This document shows positions 57,109-64,000 of a stretch of 64,000 bases of DNA, piece by piece. The notes under the pieces were generated by a model, which saw only the letters and a program-made list of their open reading frames with translations, ran no database searches and had not been told where the DNA came from. Location of the stretch: NCBI RefSeq assembly GCF_030867385.1, contig NZ_JAPFBJ010000002.1, positions 62,001-126,000 on the forward strand, written 5' to 3'. The stretch is from Sphingobium sp. DEHP117. GTDB lineage: Bacteria > Pseudomonadota > Alphaproteobacteria > Sphingomonadales > Sphingomonadaceae. Each line of letters opens with the position of its first letter. Position 1 is the first letter of the stretch. A program made the translations under genes and the position numbers.

Positions 57109-57533
57109 CTGTCAACAGCGCATCCGCCCGCTACGAAGGCCTCGGCCGGGATGGCAAAGGCCATATCTGGACCAAGCGCGGCGCGCTCGACGCCGAGCCT
57201 TATGGCTTTGCCTCGCGCTTTGAGGACGGGCCGGGCACCAACCCGGAGGAGCTGATCGCCGCCGCCCACGCCGCCTGCTTCACCATGGCGCTGAGCTTCG
57301 CGCTGGCGAAGGCGGGGCACAGCGATGGCCAGCTGGACACCGAGGCCAAGGTGACGCTGGACAAGGACGGCGAGGGCTTTGCCGTGACCAAGAGCGCGCT
57401 CTCCCTTACTGCGAAGGTGCCGGGCATCGCGCAGGAAGACTTCGACCGCATTGCCGACGAAGCCAAGGCCAACTGCCCGATCAGCAAGCTGCTCAACTGC
57501 GAGATCACGCTGGAAAAGACGCTGGAGGGCTGA
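57105..57533 (+). CDS. OsmC/Ohr-family peroxiredoxin
   Basis: The 142-residue product has 'GTNPEELIAAAHAACFTMAL', with the peroxidatic-type Cys58, and 'ANCPISKLLNCEITLEK', with Cys124 as the resolving-type Cys; a third Cys is at 132. OsmC-family proteins detoxify organic hydroperoxides using thiols. The LexA-controlled mutasome genes lie just upstream, but a functional link is only positional. It is convergent with the HTH gene, 55 bp away. Confidence 0.92.
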   Translation: MTVNSASARYEGLGRDGKGHIWTKRGALDAEPYGFASRFEDGPGTNPEELIAAAHAACFTMALSFALAKAGHSDGQLDTEAKVTLDKDGEGFAVTKSALSLTAKVPGIAQEDFDRIADEAKANCPISKLLNCEITLEKTLEG

Positions 57534-57588
57534 CCACGGCGCCCGCCTGGCAGCCAAAAGTCATGAAAGTCACGCCCTGTGAGGGGGG

Positions 57589-58278
57589 TTACTGCGCCTG
57601 CCCGTCCTCCCCGCCCGCGCCGCCTTGCCCGCCCTCGGCCGTCAGCCGCGCGCGCTCTTCCGCTTCATCGGCGGCGTCGATCGCTTCCGCCTCCGCGCCA
57701 TAGACGACATCGACATCATCGAGCACCAGCCCGGCGCGGCTTTCCTCCTCGGCGGTGAGCGCGACGCGCACATCCTCCGCCTCGGCCTCCATATGCAGCA
57801 CCGCGCGGGCGAGCGCGATGGCATAATGATGGGACTGGATCGGCAGCTCCTGCTTTTCCGCCGCGCGGCCATAATAAGCCGGGGCGCGGGTGCGCAGCAG
57901 GAACTGGGCAAGGCGCTCGTCATAGCGCCGATGCTCGCCCACCTTCTTGCCCTGATGATAATGGGGGACGGGCACCCCCTTGATCGCGCGGGAGAGGACG
58001 GCATCCTGCAACAGCTGGATCGCCCACTCCATCGCCGATTCCCAGGCTCGCCTGAAGCTCCCCGCCTGGGGATGCGCGCGCAGGCGATAGGCGCTGCGCA
58101 CAGACATGCCCGCCGCCCGCGCCGCATCGGCAACGCATCCGCAATCCGCCAGCGCATTGATGAAGGCGATCTGCCGTTCGGCGGTCCACCCATCATGCCG
58201 CGCGGCGCGCGCGACCGGGGTGAAGGGGAACTGCGGCATGGCCTTGCCTGCGGGGCGGGAGGATTTTGAACGGGGCAT
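57589..58278 (-). CDS. Helix-turn-helix domain protein of unknown function
   Basis: The product has 'DGWTAERQIAFINALADCG' and an HTH-like 'VADAARAAGMSVRSAYRLRA' (near residues 50-70), followed by 'WESAMEWAIQLLQDAVLSRA' and a C-terminus rich in Glu, Ala and Gly. The pattern resembles uncharacterised sphingomonad proteins with a homeodomain-like or phage terminase small-subunit-like HTH. ATG 58278 ('MPRSKSSRPAGKAMP') gives 229 residues; a start six codons earlier is possible. It is divergent from the AT-rich module starting at 58388, so it could regulate it, but nothing shows this. Confidence 0.7.
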   Translation of the reverse strand: MPRSKSSRPAGKAMPQFPFTPVARAARHDGWTAERQIAFINALADCGCVADAARAAGMSVRSAYRLRAHPQAGSFRRAWESAMEWAIQLLQDAVLSRAIKGVPVPHYHQGKKVGEHRRYDERLAQFLLRTRAPAYYGRAAEKQELPIQSHHYAIALARAVLHMEAEAEDVRVALTAEEESRAGLVLDDVDVVYGAEAEAIDAADEAEERARLTAEGGQGGAGGEDGQAQ

Positions 58279-58387
58279 GGGCAGGGTGTACCGCAAAGGC
58301 GGGGCTGTAGGACAGAGTGTTGGATGAGACTTGGCGGACCGGATTTCATCCGCTATTCGCCTTCACAAGAGAATATAGGATTTCTGC

Positions 58388-58924
58388 ATGAATATTCTGC
58401 CCCTAGCGGAAATGGATCAACGCCATCCGGGATTAACAGAGGGGATGGCGCAAATGTTTTTCGAGGCTGCATCTGTTTGTTTTGCGCGTCATCACAGTCG
58501 TCCAAGTGTAGTTGACATTGAGACAGTCGACGGATCATCCCAAGCCACTGTAGATTGGCTTGCACCTACGCCTCAAATGGATCGGGCTTATGCTAATACG
58601 ATCGACACTACTGAATGGGGAGCCTACGGAGTCTCGCTAGCAGCTCTTGAGTTACAAACTGGCTATGTAGCGGTCCAACGTGCTGAGACGCTAAGCGGAG
58701 CCGATTTCTACGTTGCACCAGCTACCGCTGCTAACGACGACTTGGAAACAGCCCTGCGTTTGGAGGTGTCTGGAACTGACCAAGGTGCGCGTTCTGTTTG
58801 CCGAACGCGTCTGACGAAAAAAATTGATCAAACGAGAGCGGCAGGACATTCCAAGCCAGCTTTGGCTTCTGTGGTAGGATTCAGTGAGAAGTTAGTTCTA
58901 GTTTCACAGGTTATAGAGCCGTGA
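58388..58924 (+). CDS. Unknown protein, first gene of an AT-rich two-gene module
   Basis: The 178-residue product is not recognised. It is soluble, with no signal peptide. Its C-terminal half looks like an alpha/beta domain with 'WGAYGVSLAALELQTGYVAV', 'GADFYVAPATAANDD', 'ALRLEVSGTDQG' and 'PALASVVGFSEKLVLVSQV'. The Asp ... Glu-Val-Ser ... Lys order is faintly like PD-(D/E)xK nucleases, but no catalytic motif is certain. Codon use is far more AT-rich than in flanking genes, which suggests recent acquisition. Its TGA overlaps the next gene's GTG (GTGA), so the two are translated together. Confidence 0.75.
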   Translation: MNILPLAEMDQRHPGLTEGMAQMFFEAASVCFARHHSRPSVVDIETVDGSSQATVDWLAPTPQMDRAYANTIDTTEWGAYGVSLAALELQTGYVAVQRAETLSGADFYVAPATAANDDLETALRLEVSGTDQGARSVCRTRLTKKIDQTRAAGHSKPALASVVGFSEKLVLVSQVIEP

Positions 58925-60015
58925 GCTGGTCTGAACTTCACAAGAAAAGTGCTGATCTGGCGTTCAGAGCTGCACAACTGCGAGTGATTAGCCGCTCGGA
59001 TGCAGAAGGTCTTTACGCGGCAGCAGCAAAATTAGAGATTGAAGCGCTCGATGCTATCCCATTCGATAAAATTCGAACTCGTGGCATTATTGGCGTCAGC
59101 GCTGCATCACTGTTATTCAAAGGTAAACTTTTCTCCGAGGCTGAAGAACTAGCACTTCAGCTACTTAATGGTAAACTATTGGAAGATGCGCGGGTTCAAC
59201 TCCAGGCCGTATTGCAGGCTGTATGGAATGAAGCAGCTAAGCGGGAGCGCGATATCAAATTTTTGCCGGGACAAGTTATCGTATCCATTAGCGGCGGAGA
59301 AGTGGTTACTGGGGGAGCTCCACTTGACCTTATTCTCTCGAAAGTTCAAACCGTTCAGAATATATTTATAAGAACTGTTGAATATCTTAGCCGGTTACCT
59401 TTACGAACTAGAGGCAGGCCCAGCCCTGAAATACGGGATTACTGTCGCCCTTGGCTATTCCAAGCGCCCGCAGGCAGCTATCAATTCGCTGTAGCCGTGC
59501 AAGGTCCGCAGCAACGTGACTTTTTTAAGGACCAGTTAGCCCCGATGTATGTCACTGATAAGTTTCTTGATATCGTTCAGGCAAGTGCCTCGGGGTCAGA
59601 TGAACAATTAGAGCATATCATAACTGATGAGGACTATAGAACTACTTTTGTACGTCTCACCAAGATCCTGTCGCCGACAGGTAGAAACTATGAGAGAGTG
59701 AGGATTTATTCATACGATAATCCGAAGGAAATTAACTTAAGCCCAGATGCCAGACATTATGCTTCAGAATATATTGCATCAATCAAAGCTTTACCTTCGG
59801 ATTCAGGGACGCGGGACAAAATCGTTGGCACGCTTCGTGCGTTGGATCTAGATCGAGACTGGCTTGAAATTGAAGTAGAGGGGCGGCATCAGAGAATTGT
59901 CGGGCTACAGGATGCCATCGACGACGTGATTGGTCCTCTTGTAAACAAAAAGGTGACGGTCACAATTGATCGCGTCGGTCGCAAATTAAACTTTGTCGAC
60001 ATAGATGAAAATTGA
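58921..60015 (+). CDS. Unknown protein, second gene of the AT-rich module
   Basis: The 364-residue product starts at GTG 58921, coupled to the first gene. Three parts can be seen: an alpha-helical, repeat-like N-terminus (about 1-110, Ala/Leu-rich); a central alpha/beta part with 'VIVSISGGEVVTGGAPLDLI' and 'RGRPSPEIRDYCRPWLFQAP'; and a C-terminal beta-rich part ('VGTLRALDLDRDWLEIEVEG', ending 'VTVTIDRVGRKLNFVDIDEN') that resembles a small beta barrel. No known family or catalytic motif is recognised. GC content is about 45%, against about 65% in the neighbours. The next gene downstream is convergent. Confidence 0.75.
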   Translation: MSWSELHKKSADLAFRAAQLRVISRSDAEGLYAAAAKLEIEALDAIPFDKIRTRGIIGVSAASLLFKGKLFSEAEELALQLLNGKLLEDARVQLQAVLQAVWNEAAKRERDIKFLPGQVIVSISGGEVVTGGAPLDLILSKVQTVQNIFIRTVEYLSRLPLRTRGRPSPEIRDYCRPWLFQAPAGSYQFAVAVQGPQQRDFFKDQLAPMYVTDKFLDIVQASASGSDEQLEHIITDEDYRTTFVRLTKILSPTGRNYERVRIYSYDNPKEINLSPDARHYASEYIASIKALPSDSGTRDKIVGTLRALDLDRDWLEIEVEGRHQRIVGLQDAIDDVIGPLVNKKVTVTIDRVGRKLNFVDIDEN

Positions 60016-60033
60016 GCTGATAACTTTGAGCCC

Positions 60034-60255
60034 TCAATCCCCGCGTTTGCGGTGCACGACATAGGCCATGCCCAATATCGCCGTGACGATGCCGATCGCG
60101 CCGCCGCCGATCGAGGTGATGGTCGCGATGGCCTCTTGCGGCTCGACCGTTGTTGATACGCCGCCCCGCACCTGCATCACCAGCCAGAAGGTGCCGAGCG
60201 CCAGAAACAGGTCCAGCACAACCATGCCGACGAGAGCGCGTTTCGATTTTTTCAT
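60034..60255 (-). CDS. Small two-helix membrane protein downstream of thiC
   Basis: ATG 60255 gives 73 residues, 'MKKSKRALVGMVVLDLFLAL', with two hydrophobic helices (about 9-27 and 48-66), a short periplasmic-type loop and a basic C-terminus ('HRKRGD'). It lies 47 bp after thiC on the same strand. An imperfect palindrome, CCCCTCTCTCGCC and GGCGGGAGGGG at 60265-60296, sits in that gap, just before a GGGGGGA ribosome-binding site. The longer upstream frame overlaps thiC and is not used. Function unknown. Confidence 0.65.
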   Translation of the reverse strand: MKKSKRALVGMVVLDLFLALGTFWLVMQVRGGVSTTVEPQEAIATITSIGGGAIGIVTAILGMAYVVHRKRGD

Positions 60256-60302
60256 GGATAGTCCCCCCTCCCGCCTGCCCAATGGCGAGAGAGGGGATGC
60301 TA

Positions 60303-62456
<2,154 letters not shown>

Positions 62457-62495
62457 TCATATAATAGACAAACTAAAGCTTGCCTGGAGAGAAGT

Positions 62496-64000
62496 ATGAA
62501 ACGCTCGTCCATCAGGTTCAAGGTTCAGCTTACGTTTGGGCTGTTGCTGGCTGTTGCCGCCAGTTGGGCGCTCGCGAGCCACATTGTTAACCGGGAGATC
62601 ACGAACGCAATGCGCCAGATGGTGCAGGCATCCGCACTGCTGCGCAACCAGACCGACACGGACATGGAGCATGACGCGATCCGGGGCGATGTGCTCGGCA
62701 TCCTTGCCGCGCAGACCGTGCCAAGCCTCAACGCCCCGGCGCTGGCGCAGTCGCTGAAGGAACGCGTCACCAACTTCCGCGAATTCTACGACGCGACTTT
62801 GACCTATGACCAGTCCAAGGCGGTGACGGACAGCGCAACCGGCGTGAAGGCGGATGTGGAGATGTATCTCACCAGTGCAGAGCAGATCGCCGAGGCGGCG
62901 CTGGCCAGCCAGCCTGTCTCGCCCGATGCCTTGAGCCAGTTCAACGCCAAGTTCAAGGCGCTGGAGGGCAGTCTTGGGGGCGTGTCAGACGCTATCGAGA
63001 CGCATGTGGCCGAGACACGCTCTCATGCGGGCGACGCGGCACGGCGCGGCAATTATGTCACTTATGCCTGTCTGCTGCTGATCGTCGGCACGATCCTGTT
63101 CGTCTGGCGCAGCTTCGCAAAGCAGTTCCTGCGCCCGATCTTCGAGATCAAGGGCGCGGTGGAGCAGCTGACCCGGCGCGACCTCGATATCACGATCGAG
63201 GCGACAGAGCGCGGAGATGAGCTGGGCGAGCTGGGCGAGGCCGTCTATGGCATGCGCGATCAGATTGCCGAAGCCGTTGCCGCCCGCAAGGCGCAGGAGG
63301 AGGAGATCGTTCACACCATCGGCAGCGCGCTCGCCCGCCTCGCCAGCGGCGACCTCTCCAGCCGCATCGAGACGGAGCTGAAGGGCGCGTTCGCTAGCCT
63401 CAAGGACGATTTCAACCAGGCGGTGCATCAGCTTTCCGCCGTGTTGAGCACCGTGCACCAGTCGACCGACAAGATGCTGACCAGCGCGGAGGAGATCAAC
63501 CGCTCCGCAGACGACCTGGCCCGCCGCAACGAGCAGCAGGCAGGCAGCATCAGGGCGATCGCCGACGCCATTTCCGACGTATCGGAAAAGGTCGCCGCCT
63601 CGGCCAAGTCAGTGCGTGCGGCGCAAACGGCCGTGAAAGACGTGAACGGCGCGGTGGCGCAGGGCGGCACCGTGATCCAGCGCGCGGTCGAGGCGATGGA
63701 CAAGATCGAAACCTCCTCGCGCGCGATCGACAGCATCATCTCCGTCATCGACGGCATCGCCTTCCAGACCAACCTTCTGGCGCTCAACGCGGGGGTCGAG
63801 GCGGTGCGCGCGGGCGAGGCCGGCAAGGGCTTCAACGTCGTCGCCAGCGAGGTGCGCGCACTCGCGCAACGGTCTGCCGACGCCGCGCACGAAATCAAGC
63901 AGCTCATCTCCAACAGCTCCTCTCAGGTCGAAACCGGGGTCAAGCTCGTGCGCGAGGCGGGAGACTCGCTGGAGGCCATCCTCGCCAGGGTCATGGAAAT
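62496..64000 (+). CDS. Methyl-accepting chemotaxis protein, C-terminus cut by the window edge
   Basis: The frame from ATG 62496 ('[20 protein letters not shown]') is open to the window edge (501 full codons). TM1 is at about residues 9-29, a helical sensing region at 30-186, TM2 at about 187-207, HAMP at about 208-262 and a second HAMP-like helical part near 270-320 ('[20 protein letters not shown]'). The signalling domain contains '[20 protein letters not shown]', where most receptors have an Ala in place of the final Val. It starts about 190 bp downstream, on the opposite strand, of the thiC riboswitch. Confidence 0.93.
   Translation, partial: MKRSSIRFKVQLTFGLLLAVAASWALASHIVNREITNAMRQMVQASALLRNQTDTDMEHDAIRGDVLGILAAQTVPSLNAPALAQSLKERVTNFREFYDATLTYDQSKAVTDSATGVKADVEMYLTSAEQIAEAALASQPVSPDALSQFNAKFKALEGSLGGVSDAIETHVAETRSHAGDAARRGNYVTYACLLLIVGTILFVWRSFAKQFLRPIFEIKGAVEQLTRRDLDITIEATERGDELGELGEAVYGMRDQIAEAVAARKAQEEEIVHTIGSALARLASGDLSSRIETELKGAFASLKDDFNQAVHQLSAVLSTVHQSTDKMLTSAEEINRSADDLARRNEQQAGSIRAIADAISDVSEKVAASAKSVRAAQTAVKDVNGAVAQGGTVIQRAVEAMDKIETSSRAIDSIISVIDGIAFQTNLLALNAGVEAVRAGEAGKGFNVVASEVRALAQRSADAAHEIKQLISNSSSQVETGVKLVREAGDSLEAILARVME

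Noticed and set aside
57642..58349. Alternative minus-strand frame of 235 codons overlapping the HTH gene
   Set aside because: Ser/Arg/Pro-rich shadow composition; the chosen frame has a plausible HTH and acidic tail.

Overview
This is a GC-rich chromosomal window from an alphaproteobacterium, most likely Sphingomonadales (Sphingomonadaceae); the genus cannot be fixed. The evidence is the str-S10-spc ribosomal order, a PopZ (DUF2497) gene beside valS, an imuA-imuB-dnaE2 mutagenesis cassette with a GAAC-N7-GAAC LexA box, a large TonB-dependent receptor, and ribosomal protein S12 with Arg at position 88. Coding density is high, and no rRNA, tRNA or CRISPR array is visible.

Layout. 1-2084 (minus): a cut-off acyltransferase, a DUF1275 membrane protein and adk. 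2123-18256 (minus): one long translation/secretion block, read rpsL-rpsG-fusA-tuf-rpsJ, then the S10 genes, the spc genes, secY and adk. The alpha-operon genes (rpsM, rpsK, rpoA, rplQ) do not follow adk. The block is interrupted by a terminator-like hairpin between rpsJ and rplC, a three-hairpin repeat between rpmD and rplO, a strong terminator between rplO and secY, and a repeat between tuf and fusA. 18622-28217: two chemoreceptors, an MlaA-type lipid-asymmetry protein, an acyltransferase-SGNH O-acetylase, a 166-bp palindromic repeat and a TonB-dependent receptor with a glycine-rich insert. 28334-33692 (minus): valS, popZ, a methyltransferase-like gene and a 3-hydroxybutyrate dehydrogenase. 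33830-36151: a neutral zinc metallopeptidase and an intact IS5-type insertion sequence. 36247-46336 (minus): the rimP-nusA-ylxR-infB-rbfA-(GNAT)-truB-rpsO-pnp block. 46477-57533: NUDIX hydrolase, tesA-type esterase divergent from a ybbA/ybbP-type ABC exporter, the SOS mutasome genes and an OsmC-type peroxidase. 57589-60015: an HTH gene divergent from an AT-rich two-gene module of unknown function. 60034-62303 (minus): thiC under a TPP riboswitch, then a small membrane protein gene. 62496-64000: a third chemoreceptor, cut by the window edge.

The most unusual points are: (a) a 99-bp palindromic repeat inserted in frame inside valS, in a gene that also carries two stretches of near-50% GC; (b) the AT-rich GTGA-coupled gene pair at 58388-60015; (c) S12 Arg88, which matches a classical streptomycin-resistance substitution; (d) hairpins and a strong terminator inside the ribosomal block, suggesting it is not one uniform transcription unit; (e) a LexA operator that ends directly at the imuA start codon.
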